Under the pieces are notes generated by a model that did no database searches, was not told where the DNA came from, and worked only from the letters and a program-made list of their open reading frames with translations. The position numbers were made by a program, and so were the translations under genes. From an uncultured Bacteroidales bacterium (GTDB taxonomy: Bacteria; Bacteroidota; Bacteroidia; Bacteroidales; Muribaculaceae), in assembly GCA_902776435.1 (NCBI GenBank), contig CACYQB010000007.1, positions 124,001 to 188,000 of the forward strand: a stretch of DNA of 64,000 nucleotides, given 5' to 3'. Positions 56,263 through 64,000 of the stretch are shown here, one piece after another. Position 1 is the first letter of the stretch, and the number at the start of each line of letters is the position of its first letter.

Positions 56263-57387
56263 TTATTTGAACAACAGTTGCGTGAAAATAACCAAGTAGT
56301 CTCGCCAGTTGGCCCACTCATGGCCAGCGCCGCTCTCATGATAGGTGTAGCGCAGGTGGTTCTTGTCGAGCAATTTTCTGAATTCTGCATTGTCTTTATA
56401 CAAGAAGTCTTTCTCTCCGATACCCATCCAATAGACCTTGGGGCGCTGCTTAAACTGAGTAAGCAGTTTGGCTTCGAGGTCATCATAGATCTTGCTCTTT
56501 CCCTGGTCCATACGGCTGATAGCCGGTGAGAACAGTCCGACATAAGCGAAATCCTCGGGCTGATTGGCGCTGATATAGAGCGAGTGGTAACCGCCCATCG
56601 ACAGGCCCGCGATGGCGCGGTAACGCTTGGCGGCGCGTATGCGATAGTTATTCTCCACCCAGGTCATGATATCTTTAAAGGACTCTTCAAACGTGCCATC
56701 CATCCAATGCTTGTGAGCAAAGGTGGGCTGCACGTTATTGTCGGGCGTCATGCCTGCTGCCGCTTGCTCATCAATATTGCCATTGGGCATGACCACAATC
56801 ATCGGTTCGGCATTGCCTGTGGCAATGAGGTTGTCAAGAATCTGGGCAGTGCGGCCCTGCTCGAGCCATACAGTCTCATCACCACCCGAACCATGCAAGA
56901 GATAAAAAACAGGGTACTTCTGTCTGCTCAACTCATAGCCAGGAGGCAGATAAATCATCATGCGGCGCTTCATGCCCAGTGTGGGCGAATCATACCACAC
57001 CGCGCGCACCTCGCCATGAGGCACATCATGCACCGCCATCGGGCAATCGGCCTGCGGATCAAGAACAAAGGTATTCATCACGTTCTTGACATCGCGCAGC
57101 ACATGTGCATTGTCGTTATCGAGCACCTTCATGCCATCAACGATAAAATGGTACATATACAGATCCGGCTCCAAGTTGTTGAGAGTCAACTTCCACTTGT
57201 CGCCCTGCCGTTGCATCAACGTATCCATGCGCGAATCAATGATGAGGCGCACGGTGTCGGCTCCAGGAGCCGAGATACTAAAAGATACTGATCCATCCTT
57301 CCCTATAACGGGACTGTTGGTGAACTGGGCATTGAGCGACAAGGCCACAGTCACAATCATAAAGAGAAAACATAATCTTGATTTCAT
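56263..57387 (-). CDS. Secreted CE1-type esterase
   Basis: 374 residues with a signal peptide (MKSRLCFLFMIVTVALSLNA). The N-terminal ~100 residues are a CBM48/E-set-like beta domain ('VSFSISAPGADTVRLIIDS'). An alpha/beta-hydrolase domain follows, with 'YPVFYLLHGSGGDETVWLEQG', the nucleophile 'AIAGLSMGGYHSLY' (GxSxG) and a C-terminal His in 'YHESGAGHEWANWRDYL'. This layout is that of feruloyl/acetyl xylan esterases or Fes-like esterases. Possibly removes ester groups from polysaccharides ahead of glycosidases. Confidence 0.87.
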   Translation of the reverse strand: MKSRLCFLFMIVTVALSLNAQFTNSPVIGKDGSVSFSISAPGADTVRLIIDSRMDTLMQRQGDKWKLTLNNLEPDLYMYHFIVDGMKVLDNDNAHVLRDVKNVMNTFVLDPQADCPMAVHDVPHGEVRAVWYDSPTLGMKRRMMIYLPPGYELSRQKYPVFYLLHGSGGDETVWLEQGRTAQILDNLIATGNAEPMIVVMPNGNIDEQAAAGMTPDNNVQPTFAHKHWMDGTFEESFKDIMTWVENNYRIRAAKRYRAIAGLSMGGYHSLYISANQPEDFAYVGLFSPAISRMDQGKSKIYDDLEAKLLTQFKQRPKVYWMGIGEKDFLYKDNAEFRKLLDKNHLRYTYHESGAGHEWANWRDYLVIFTQLLFK

Positions 57388-57415
57388 AGCTATAAATGAT
57401 TTTGCTTAACAAGCG

Positions 57416-57423
57416 CAAAGTTA
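57416..57423 (-). promoter_or_regulatory. Promoter of esterase gene
   Basis: TAACTTTG on the minus strand with TTG 20 bases upstream. Confidence 0.6.
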
Positions 57424-57456
57424 ATACAAAAACCAAGCTACTCCAAATGATTAGAT

Positions 57457-58461
57457 TCATTTGATCAGATAATCCAGCAGTTTTTCAATCAAGCGCGGCA
57501 GGGCATAATTACCCAAATCCTGTTCATCTATCCAGATGTAATCGGTCGGCAATTCGGGGCGTACCTCAGGCTCAGCCAAATAAAAATCAGCAAGCAACAC
57601 ACGGTGAGTCAGGACGTGTTTCACGTTGTGAGCCAGCAAAGTGAGCGGGCATCCCAATTCGGGCAGCGGCTCGTTCTCGACCAGCAACGGTTCCCACAGC
57701 CCTTGCCAGATATCACCCGCTGGGCGCCGGCGCAAGGCGGTTTGTCCATCATGACGAATATAAACATAGGTTAAACGGCGCTCTTGCACCTTGAGTTTCT
57801 TCTCCTTGACCGGCAACTCATTGACACGACCTGTCCGCAAGGCCACGCAAGTCTCGGCAACGGGACAAACGATACATCGGGGGGACTTGGGAGTGCACCA
57901 GGTGGCACCAAAGTCCATCATCGCCTGGTTAAAAGCCGATGCCTTGTCCTCGGGCAACAATTCCTGGGCCAAAGCCTCGAATGTGTGCTTGCCACGCGTC
58001 GTATTGATGGGCACATCAATGCCATAGTGGCGGGAAAGCACCCGATAGACGTTGCCATCAACTGCGGCAGCAGGCAAGTTGAAAGCCATCGACCCCACAG
58101 CCGCTGCCGTGTAGTCCCCTACCCCCTTCAAAGCACGCAAACCCTCAATCGAACGAGGGAAGCCGCCCTGCTCGACAATCTGGCGTGCGGCAGCATGCAT
58201 ATTGCGGGCACGGCTGTAGTAGCCCAGTCCTTGCCACAGACGCAACACCTCGTCTTCACTGGTAGCGGCCAGCGCCTCGACGGTCGGGAATTGCTCCATG
58301 AATCGCAACCAGTAATCGCGTCCCTGCTCGATGCGCGTCTGCTGCAGGATGACCTCGCTCACCCAGATGCCGTAAGGGTCACTGATGCCACGCCACGGCA
58401 GTTCGCGCCCATATTGCGCAAACCACCTCAACAATGCCACTGTGAATGCCGATTTTTCCAT
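57457..58461 (-). CDS. mutY: A/G-specific adenine glycosylase
   Basis: 334 residues. The HhH-GPD glycosylase domain has 'WVSEVILQQTRIEQ' (catalytic Glu), 'LRALKGVGDYTAAAVGSMAF' and 'AAAVDGNVYRVLSRHYGID' (catalytic Asp). The 4Fe-4S loop 'CTPKSPRCIVCPVAETC' has C-x6-C-x2-C-x5-C spacing. The C-terminal NUDIX-like domain recognises 8-oxoG. It removes A opposite 8-oxoG. It follows the LRR gene by 6 bases, so the two are probably cotranscribed. Confidence 0.94.
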   Translation of the reverse strand: MEKSAFTVALLRWFAQYGRELPWRGISDPYGIWVSEVILQQTRIEQGRDYWLRFMEQFPTVEALAATSEDEVLRLWQGLGYYSRARNMHAAARQIVEQGGFPRSIEGLRALKGVGDYTAAAVGSMAFNLPAAAVDGNVYRVLSRHYGIDVPINTTRGKHTFEALAQELLPEDKASAFNQAMMDFGATWCTPKSPRCIVCPVAETCVALRTGRVNELPVKEKKLKVQERRLTYVYIRHDGQTALRRRPAGDIWQGLWEPLLVENEPLPELGCPLTLLAHNVKHVLTHRVLLADFYLAEPEVRPELPTDYIWIDEQDLGNYALPRLIEKLLDYLIK

Positions 58462-58467
58462 TCCTAA

Positions 58468-60312
58468 TTATTCGAGGGGAAGGATAGTCTTGAAGTTTTT
58501 CCAGTTCTTGGCGCTGCGGTAGGCGTTAATCGAAGTCTCGGGGACGCGGAGTTCAATCTTGCTATTGCTCTCCTTATCGAGCGTGGGCGGCAGGATGGCA
58601 TGGCTCTCGATGCGCGTCAGGCTCTTGCATTTCTCGGTGACTTTCTTGCCCAAATGGGTCATGCTATCTGGAAGGATGAGCGTTGTGATTGCCGTCTCGC
58701 GAAGGGCATTGTCACCTAATGCAGTGACACCATTACCCAAGTCAATCCGAGCAAGCGCTGTACACTCGCGAAAAGCCTCTTTATCTACAGTCTTGCAGGC
58801 ATCGGGCAGCGACACGCTGGTCAATCCACGGCAATTCTTAAAGGCACGTTCACCAATCAACTTTAATGCCGAGGGCAAATCAATAGCCGTCAAGGCTTTG
58901 CAGCCCTCAAAAGCCTCCTTGCCAATCTCGGCCAAACCAATCGGGAACTCCACATCTGCAATAGCAGGACAATTCTTAAAGGCCCGCATCATAATTGTGG
59001 TCACCGAAGCGGGCAACTTGACCGAAGTCAAACTCTTGCATTCCTCAAACGCCTCTTGCGGAATGACAGTGATGTCGGGACTGGTCACGAAGGACTTGAG
59101 TGCGCCACAATACTTAAATGCGCACTTGCCCATAGCCTTTACTCCAGGCATTTCGGCGCGTTGCAGGCGGGAACAGTTTTCAAAGGCAGACTCGCCCACA
59201 GACATTACGCTTGGAGGAAGAATAATCGATTCGATATCACTATCGGCAAAGGCCCTGTAGCCGATTGTACGGAGTGATGCAGGCAGATCGACGGCGGTGA
59301 TAGCGCTACCAGCAAATGCGTACTTTCCTATAGTTTCCACGTCATCGGGCACTACAGCAGCGCCATGACGCCCAGCAGGATAGAGTAACAGAGCAGTACC
59401 CGAATTGTCATAGAGAACTCCGTCCTCATAGGTATAGTATCGGCTGCCTTCCTCGACTCTGATGTCCTGTAACTTGGACATATAACCCAGGTAATCGTCA
59501 CCTATTTGGGTCGCTGCGGGAATATCGAGCGTCGTGAGCGGGGTTTTGTCAAATACACCTGAGCCTAACGAGGTCAGCCCGTAGGGCAAAGTGATATGTT
59601 GCAGCCCTGTGCCCTTAAATGCCTTGTCACCAATCTCGATCACACTACGCGGAATCATAATGTTACGCAGTTTCTCGCAGCCCGAAAAACACTCATTGCC
59701 GATTTCCTGCAAGCCTTCAGGTAGAATGATATACTCCAGATGATAACAACCCGAAAAAGCATCGTTGCCCAGTGAACGTACACCTGGTGGCATGATGACC
59801 TCCTCGAGTTGGCTGCATCCGTGAAGGGCATTATTACCGATACGTTTCAGGCGCTCGGGCAGCACTATGGAGCGCAGATGACTACTATAGGCCAAGCCAT
59901 CGTCAAGCACGTCGTGGGAACCAGTGCTGCCTAATAGACCAGTGCTGCCGGCACTCATGATGCGTACACGTTCCAACTCCACATCAATGTAGTTGTCCAC
60001 CGACTTATCACGGCCATCCACACAGCGCGAACGGTCACATATCTTTTTCAAGAACTTGAAATCCTTGGAATTCATGGGCCCCTCGATGTGAAGCAGGCGC
60101 ACACGGTTAATCATGTCAGGCGGCATCTTGGACTCCAAAGTACCTGGCTCACTGAGCCGGATTTCCACCACGTCGCCATAAGTGTTGGTGCGCACATAAC
60201 GGTCACGGTAACGCTTGTCCCCTCGACTGCCATACTGAGCACTGCCCGGCAAGACGGTCACAAGGGCAAGCAACAGGGCCACAGCCCATAGGATGAAATG
60301 ATTCCTGTTCAT
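58468..60312 (-). CDS. Secreted BspA-like LRR protein
   Basis: 614 residues with a signal peptide (cleavage near 'PGSAQY'). A basic stretch 'SRGDKRYRDRYVR' is followed by about 20 LRR_5 repeats ('LPASVTTIMMRAFKNCPAI', 'LPEGLQEIGNECFSGCEKL'). It has no dockerin, Ig or sorting domain, unlike the other two LRR proteins. Likely exported; ligand unknown. Immediately upstream of mutY. Confidence 0.87.
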   Translation of the reverse strand: MNRNHFILWAVALLLALVTVLPGSAQYGSRGDKRYRDRYVRTNTYGDVVEIRLSEPGTLESKMPPDMINRVRLLHIEGPMNSKDFKFLKKICDRSRCVDGRDKSVDNYIDVELERVRIMSAGSTGLLGSTGSHDVLDDGLAYSSHLRSIVLPERLKRIGNNALHGCSQLEEVIMPPGVRSLGNDAFSGCYHLEYIILPEGLQEIGNECFSGCEKLRNIMIPRSVIEIGDKAFKGTGLQHITLPYGLTSLGSGVFDKTPLTTLDIPAATQIGDDYLGYMSKLQDIRVEEGSRYYTYEDGVLYDNSGTALLLYPAGRHGAAVVPDDVETIGKYAFAGSAITAVDLPASLRTIGYRAFADSDIESIILPPSVMSVGESAFENCSRLQRAEMPGVKAMGKCAFKYCGALKSFVTSPDITVIPQEAFEECKSLTSVKLPASVTTIMMRAFKNCPAIADVEFPIGLAEIGKEAFEGCKALTAIDLPSALKLIGERAFKNCRGLTSVSLPDACKTVDKEAFRECTALARIDLGNGVTALGDNALRETAITTLILPDSMTHLGKKVTEKCKSLTRIESHAILPPTLDKESNSKIELRVPETSINAYRSAKNWKNFKTILPLE

Positions 60313-60339
60313 TGTTGATACAGTTTAGTTTCTTGACCG

Positions 60340-60347
60340 CAAATATA
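60340..60347 (-). promoter_or_regulatory. Promoter of LRR-mutY operon
   Basis: TATATTTG on the minus strand with TTG 20 bases upstream. Confidence 0.65.
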
Positions 60348-60486
60348 ATCAATACCGATGATAGTCACAAATCGCAAACCTATTTTCACCCTTTAACTCC
60401 CTTATAGAATCACTCAAGTCGCGGCACATATAACAAGAAAAGAATAAAAAAATGGCCAAAGAGGCTTATTTATTCAGTAAATTTTG

Positions 60487-60494
60487 TACTTTTG
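60487..60494 (+). promoter_or_regulatory. Promoter of porin gene
   Basis: TACTTTTG, 42 bases before the ATG; no clear TTG -33. Confidence 0.45.
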
Positions 60495-60536
60495 TCACGA
60501 ATGATAAATAATTAACCTCCAAAATTTAAAAAACGT

Positions 60537-61661
60537 ATGATAAAACGCTTACTACTGTCCCTTATTGGGATCGCTTCACTTTTCACCGCATTGGCAGCCG
60601 AAGGTGACGGCAATAACGCGATATTTACTAAGCCTAAGTTCAGTGGATTTGCCATGGCGTCCTATCAGGCGACGTTCCAGGATGGCAACAACAGTAACTC
60701 GTTTGACCTGAGGCTCGTCAGGGCGTCAATCGAAGGTCGCATCCTGAACGATTTCTACTATAAAATCCAGGGACAAATCAATGGCAACACGACCACGCTG
60801 GGTAGCAGTCCTCGACTGGTGGACTACTTCATGGAGTGGCAGAAACTAGACTTCTTCCGCATCAAATTAGGCCAGTTCAAACGACCGTTCACTTATGAAA
60901 ACCCAATGAACCCCATCGACCAGGGTTTCATGGGTTACTCACAGCCGGTCAGCAAGTTAGCAGGCTTCAGCGACCGCACGGGTATGCACGCTAGCAACGG
61001 ACGTGACATCGGTCTCCAGTTCCAGGGCGACTTCCTCAAGAACAAGAGCGGACGCAACCTCTTGCACTATCAAGTGGGTGTGTTCAATGGCCAGGGTATC
61101 AATGTGAAGGATGTGGACGAACGCAAGGACATCATCGGCAGCGCATGGGTCATGCCCATACCGGGAATGCGCATCGGTGCCTTCGGTTGGGAAGGCTCTT
61201 ATGCCCGCAAAGCAGGTGGCCAAACCGTTAGCCTGCGCCAGCATCGTTACGCCTTCAGTGCCGAATACAAGAAGGGTGACCTGCAACTGCGCACCGAGTA
61301 TATCCACTCGACTGGACGTGGATTTGCCACCACCTACCAGAACACCTCTAACGCCAGCGACCTATCCATCAAGACCTATACCGATAAGGACGGCAATGAA
61401 GTTGCCAATGACAAGTCTGATGGTGTCTATGCTCTCGCTATCGTTCCGGTAGTCAAGGACAAGTTAATGGCCAAGGCCCGTTACGACCTGTATCGCCCCA
61501 CCGCATCTTCAGTGGCCGCTAAGACCAACTATGAGGTCGGCTTGAATTACCGCTTCTGCAAGTACCTTGAGGTACAGACCGAGTATTGTTTCACTCACGA
61601 CAGCGCGCTCGCAAAACCCGACTACAGCACCGTCTTCGTGCAAGTTTCCATCCGCTACTAA
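60537..61661 (+). CDS. OprO/OprP-like outer-membrane porin
   Basis: 374 residues with a signal peptide ('LFTALAAEGD'). A 16-strand-type beta barrel of the phosphate-selective porin O/P family: 'FSGFAMASYQATFQDGN', 'FDLRLVRASIEGRILNDFYY', 'FFRIKLGQFKRPFTYENP' and a C-terminal strand 'YSTVFVQVSIRY' ending in an aromatic residue. Ion selectivity cannot be deduced. The dicarboxylate transporter follows on the same strand, so a shared role in anion passage is possible. Confidence 0.87.
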   Translation: MIKRLLLSLIGIASLFTALAAEGDGNNAIFTKPKFSGFAMASYQATFQDGNNSNSFDLRLVRASIEGRILNDFYYKIQGQINGNTTTLGSSPRLVDYFMEWQKLDFFRIKLGQFKRPFTYENPMNPIDQGFMGYSQPVSKLAGFSDRTGMHASNGRDIGLQFQGDFLKNKSGRNLLHYQVGVFNGQGINVKDVDERKDIIGSAWVMPIPGMRIGAFGWEGSYARKAGGQTVSLRQHRYAFSAEYKKGDLQLRTEYIHSTGRGFATTYQNTSNASDLSIKTYTDKDGNEVANDKSDGVYALAIVPVVKDKLMAKARYDLYRPTASSVAAKTNYEVGLNYRFCKYLEVQTEYCFTHDSALAKPDYSTVFVQVSIRY

Positions 61662-61671
61662 TTCGTAAGAA

Positions 61672-61751
61672 GTTAGAAATGAGAAGTGAGGAGTGAGAAT
61701 GCGGATGCCATCTCTTATCTCTTATCTTTTATCTTTTATCTCTTATCTCTA
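61672..61751 (+). repeat. Two adjacent 7-bp periodic tracts upstream of the dicarboxylate transporter
   Basis: GTTAGAA, ATGAGAA, GTGAGGA, GTGAGAA at 61672-61699, then ATCTCTT x2, ATCTTTT x2, ATCTCTT, ATCTCTA at 61710-61751. Both have an exact 7-base period. Confidence 0.85.
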
Positions 61752-61786
61752 TAACGCTGTAACTATTCACTAATAACTAAAAAGAT

Positions 61787-63250
61787 ATGTCGTTAATCAT
61801 GATTCTTCAACTCTGTATCGTGCTGGGCGCCTTGTGGCTCGGCTCGCGATACGGTAGCCTTGCCCTGGGTGCCATTTCGGGCATCGGCTTGGCCATCCTT
61901 GTTTTTGGCTTTGGCATGAAACCCGGAAACCCTCCCACCGATGTTATCTACATTATCATTGCCGCTGTAACCTGCGCCGGTATCATGCAGGCCTCAGGCG
62001 GTATGGACTGGTTGATTCAGCTGGCCGAGAAAATGTTGCGCAAGCATCCCGACCGCATCACGTTCCTCGCTCCTCTGGCCACATTCTTCCTGACGGTGCT
62101 TGTTGGTACAGGCCACGTGGTGTATACGCTGATGCCCATCATCTGTGATATCGCGATCAAGAAGGGCATCCGCCCCGAGCGTCCTTGCGGCATCGCCAGC
62201 ATCGCATCCCAGATTGGTATCACCTGCTCGCCCATCGCAGCAGCAGTAGTGGCCTTTATCACCATCTCGGGTGCGAACGGCTACACCGTTTCCATTCCTC
62301 AGGTGCTCATGGTGACCATCCCCGCCTGCCTGTTGGGTATTTTCACAGCCTCGGTCGCTTCCTACAAGCGCGGTAAGGATCTTGACAAGGATCCCGAGTT
62401 CCAGAAGAAGATTGCCGATCCCGCTCAGCGCGAGTACATCTACGGCAGCAGCGCCACTACGCTCGACAAGAAGATTGCTCCCGAGAGCAAGCGTGCCGTG
62501 TACATTTTCTTCGGAGCCTTGCTGGTCATCGTGTTCTTTGCCATCTTTCAGGATCTGTTGCCTGCTTATGACACCATCAAGGCCATTGACGGTGACGCTA
62601 CTGTCGAACTCATCGGCTCGCGTGTAACCATCACCGCCGACCAGTTGGCCAAGTTAGGCATTGCTGTTGAAGGCTTGACCAAGACGCATCCCACTCCGTT
62701 GAAGATGAACCTCGTCATCCAGATTGTAATGATTACCGCCGCAGCGCTGATGATTATCTTCTGCAAGGCGTCTCCCAAGAAGGCCATCGCTGGTCCCGTT
62801 TGGCAGAGTGGTATGGTTGCCGTTGTCGCTATCTATGGTATCGCATGGCTCGCCGACACCTACTTCGCCAACTATCTGGGAGAAATCCAACAAATGCTGG
62901 CTGGTATGGTTGAGAAATACCCCTGGTCGATTGCATTTGCGTTCTTCCTTGTTTCGGTGCTCGTCAATTCTCAGGGTGCCGTGGTTGTTGCCATGCTGCC
63001 GCTGGCTTATGGCCTTGGCATTGACGGTTGGGTTCTGCTGGGTGTATTACCCTCGGTATATGGTTACTTCTTTATCCCCAACTATCCTTCGGATATCGCC
63101 ACAGTGAACTTCGACCGCACGGGTACGACCGTCATCGGTAAGTACCTGTTGAACCACTCCTTCATGATGCCTGGCATGGTACACACCGTTGTCGCCTGCG
63201 TCGCCGGATACCTCATCGCGTTCCTTTACCACTCGATGGGCTGGATCTAA
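61787..63250 (+). CDS. Anaerobic C4-dicarboxylate transporter, DcuA/DcuB family
   Basis: 487 residues with about 12 membrane segments. 'LGAISGIGLAILVFGFGMKPG', 'GIMQASGGMDWLIQLAEKML', 'FLTVLVGTGHVVYTLMPII' and 'PERPCGIASIASQIGITCSP' are Dcu-family blocks. It exchanges fumarate, malate or aspartate for succinate in anaerobic fumarate respiration, which fits a succinate-producing Bacteroidales. A-type versus B-type is not decided. Strong terminator after the stop. Confidence 0.93.
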   Translation: MSLIMILQLCIVLGALWLGSRYGSLALGAISGIGLAILVFGFGMKPGNPPTDVIYIIIAAVTCAGIMQASGGMDWLIQLAEKMLRKHPDRITFLAPLATFFLTVLVGTGHVVYTLMPIICDIAIKKGIRPERPCGIASIASQIGITCSPIAAAVVAFITISGANGYTVSIPQVLMVTIPACLLGIFTASVASYKRGKDLDKDPEFQKKIADPAQREYIYGSSATTLDKKIAPESKRAVYIFFGALLVIVFFAIFQDLLPAYDTIKAIDGDATVELIGSRVTITADQLAKLGIAVEGLTKTHPTPLKMNLVIQIVMITAAALMIIFCKASPKKAIAGPVWQSGMVAVVAIYGIAWLADTYFANYLGEIQQMLAGMVEKYPWSIAFAFFLVSVLVNSQGAVVVAMLPLAYGLGIDGWVLLGVLPSVYGYFFIPNYPSDIATVNFDRTGTTVIGKYLLNHSFMMPGMVHTVVACVAGYLIAFLYHSMGWI

Positions 63251-63276
63251 ACCATAACTGAATAATCTTTATATAA

Positions 63277-63310
63277 CAGATTGCACGGACTATCAAGTCC
63301 GTGCAATCTG
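63277..63310 (+). terminator. Terminator of the dicarboxylate transporter gene
   Basis: CAGATTGCACGGACT pairs exactly with AGTCCGTGCAATCTG around an ATCA loop, followed by TTTGT. Confidence 0.8.
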
Positions 63311-63377
63311 TTTGTACTATGGGGAAAATCATAGCCTATAAATCGGCTCATTAGTTTTCACCAACAATCACTTATAT

Positions 63378-63476
63378 TATACCCTATCGGTTATATTTTG
63401 ATGATTTCTTCACAATACTATACCCGAAAGGGGCTATTTTATAGATTTTTCTCTAAATTATACCCGAAAAGGTGTA
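63378..63476 (+). promoter_or_regulatory. Three operator-like sites upstream of hipB
   Basis: TATACCCTATCGGTTATA (63378-63395), TATACCCGAAAGGGGCTAT (63419-63437) and TATACCCGAAAAGGTGTA (63459-63476) share a TATACC...GG.(T)TATA half-palindrome pattern. They are spaced 40-41 bases apart, about four helical turns. The third covers the -33 region of the promoter. Confidence 0.6.
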
Positions 63477-63495
63477 GAAATACTGAATAATTGAT

Positions 63496-63503
63496 TACAT
63501 TTG
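63496..63503 (+). promoter_or_regulatory. hipBA promoter
   Basis: TACATTTG, 20 bases before the antitoxin ATG; the frame-opening TTG at 63491 lies beside it and is not a start codon. Confidence 0.6.
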
Positions 63504-63523
63504 CGGCAAAAACTAAAACAGAA

Positions 63524-63742
63524 ATGATGACTAATCTATCAAAGCAAGTGAAAGCGATGCGCAAGCAATATGGCTTGACACAAGAAGACCTATCGGCAAA
63601 AGCAGGTGTCGGACTTCGCTTTGTGCGGGACTTAGAACAAGGGAAAAGCACCTTAAGGATGGACAAGGTGAATTGCATCCTTAATCTCTTTGGTTCTGAA
63701 CTAGGGATTGTCCCACAACAGAAGGGAGGTGATAAATCATGA
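63524..63742 (+). CDS. hipB: HipB-like helix-turn-helix antitoxin
   Basis: 72 residues (MMTNLSKQVKAMRKQYGL...), an XRE/HTH_3 DNA-binding domain: 'LTQEDLSAKAGVGLRFVRDLEQGKSTLRM', ending 'LFGSELGIVPQQKGG'. It would repress its own operon at the three TATACC sites and neutralise the kinase. The stop overlaps the next ATG (ATGA). A strong GGGAGGTGAT Shine-Dalgarno inside its 3' end serves the downstream gene, rare in this phylum. Confidence 0.85.
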   Translation: MMTNLSKQVKAMRKQYGLTQEDLSAKAGVGLRFVRDLEQGKSTLRMDKVNCILNLFGSELGIVPQQKGGDKS

Positions 63743-64000
63743 GACAGGCTAATGTTCTATATCGAGATACTATAGCAGGCTTACTAGTTGAAGATGAAAA
63801 CGGCTATACATTTACCTATGATGATGATTACCTTTTAGATGCCAGTGCAGAGCCCATTAGCCTGACGTTTCCACTCACAGCCAAGCCCTATCAGTCTAAC
63901 GTACTTTTTCCTTTCTTCGACGGATTAATACCAGAAGGTTGGTTGCTTGATATTGCTACCCATAACTGGAAAATCAACCCTAGTGACCGAATGGGGCTGT
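63739..64000 (+). CDS. hipA: HipA N-terminal domain protein (cut by window end)
   Basis: 87 residues are visible: MRQANVLYRDTIAGLLVEDE... then 'ISLTFPLTAKPYQSNVLFPFFDGLIPEGWLL' and 'INPSDRMGL'. This is the HipA N-terminal subdomain 1 ('couple_hipA'), including the FFDGLLPEG-type signature. In many Bacteroidetes this domain is a separate ~110-residue protein followed by the kinase. The window ends too early to tell a full HipA from a split HipS/HipT-like pair. Four-base overlap with hipB. Confidence 0.82.
   Translation, partial: MRQANVLYRDTIAGLLVEDENGYTFTYDDDYLLDASAEPISLTFPLTAKPYQSNVLFPFFDGLIPEGWLLDIATHNWKINPSDRMGL

Overview
The window is chromosomal DNA from a member of the Bacteroidales, most likely a gut or oral Prevotella- or Muribaculaceae-type organism; the genus cannot be fixed from the sequence alone. 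The reasons are the many promoters with a TAnnTTTG -7 box and a TTG about 19-21 bases upstream, the near absence of Shine-Dalgarno sites, and the families present: BspA-like leucine-rich repeat proteins, DUF4295, DUF3332, DUF4421, a TamB-like protein and Bacteroidetes-type AAA/DUF4143 ATPases. No rRNA, tRNA, insertion sequence, prophage or CRISPR array was seen.

Layout. 1-7.6 kb is AT-rich accessory DNA: a giant surface LRR/Ig/cohesin/dockerin protein translationally coupled to a metallo-beta-lactamase-fold hydrolase, a candidate structured RNA followed by a 52-residue ORF, and an AAA ATPase with a 33-bp tandem repeat array in its upstream region. 7.6-17.6 kb is mostly housekeeping: CorA, cdsA-mltF-DUF3332, a nucleoside phosphorylase, thioesterase-dprA, the rpmB-rpmG-DUF4295 ribosomal operon, a secreted dockerin protein, a free-standing sRNA candidate and a DUF2582 regulator. 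17.7-33.9 kb holds cinA, a phosphoethanolamine-transferase-like sulfatase-fold protein, an Ste24-like protease, a long envelope operon (tamB-like, DUF4421, tsaD, TlpA-like) and nadE. 34-45 kb has a pair of paralogous lipoproteins around a small dockerin protein, tex, a phosphoesterase, an acyltransferase, PASTA-rluD-repeat protein, and a second AAA ATPase that also has 33-bp-spaced upstream repeats. 45-64 kb has a CDF transporter, a second large LRR-dockerin protein, a GH2 beta-galactosidase, kdsB, a DUF1016/PDDEXK nuclease, a LUD protein, a DedA-like protein, an esterase, mutY with a third LRR protein, a porin, a DcuA/B-type dicarboxylate transporter and the start of a HipBA-type toxin-antitoxin operon cut by the window end.

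How it fits together. The cell appears to be an anaerobe exporting or exchanging C4-dicarboxylates, with a lipid A/KDO outer membrane (kdsB, PEtN-transferase-like, tamB-like) and a surface decorated by BspA-like proteins. Four secreted proteins carry dockerin-like EF-hand repeats and one also has two cohesin-like segments, so a small surface assembly is possible.

The features least explained by known families are non-coding: (i) a rod-like RNA at 5478-5761 with five nested perfect helices directly behind a good promoter; (ii) 33-bp periodic promoter-like repeats upstream of both AAA ATPases; (iii) degenerate 7-bp periodic tracts placed just upstream of start codons at seven operon junctions; and (iv) a ~130-nt sRNA candidate at 17082-17212.
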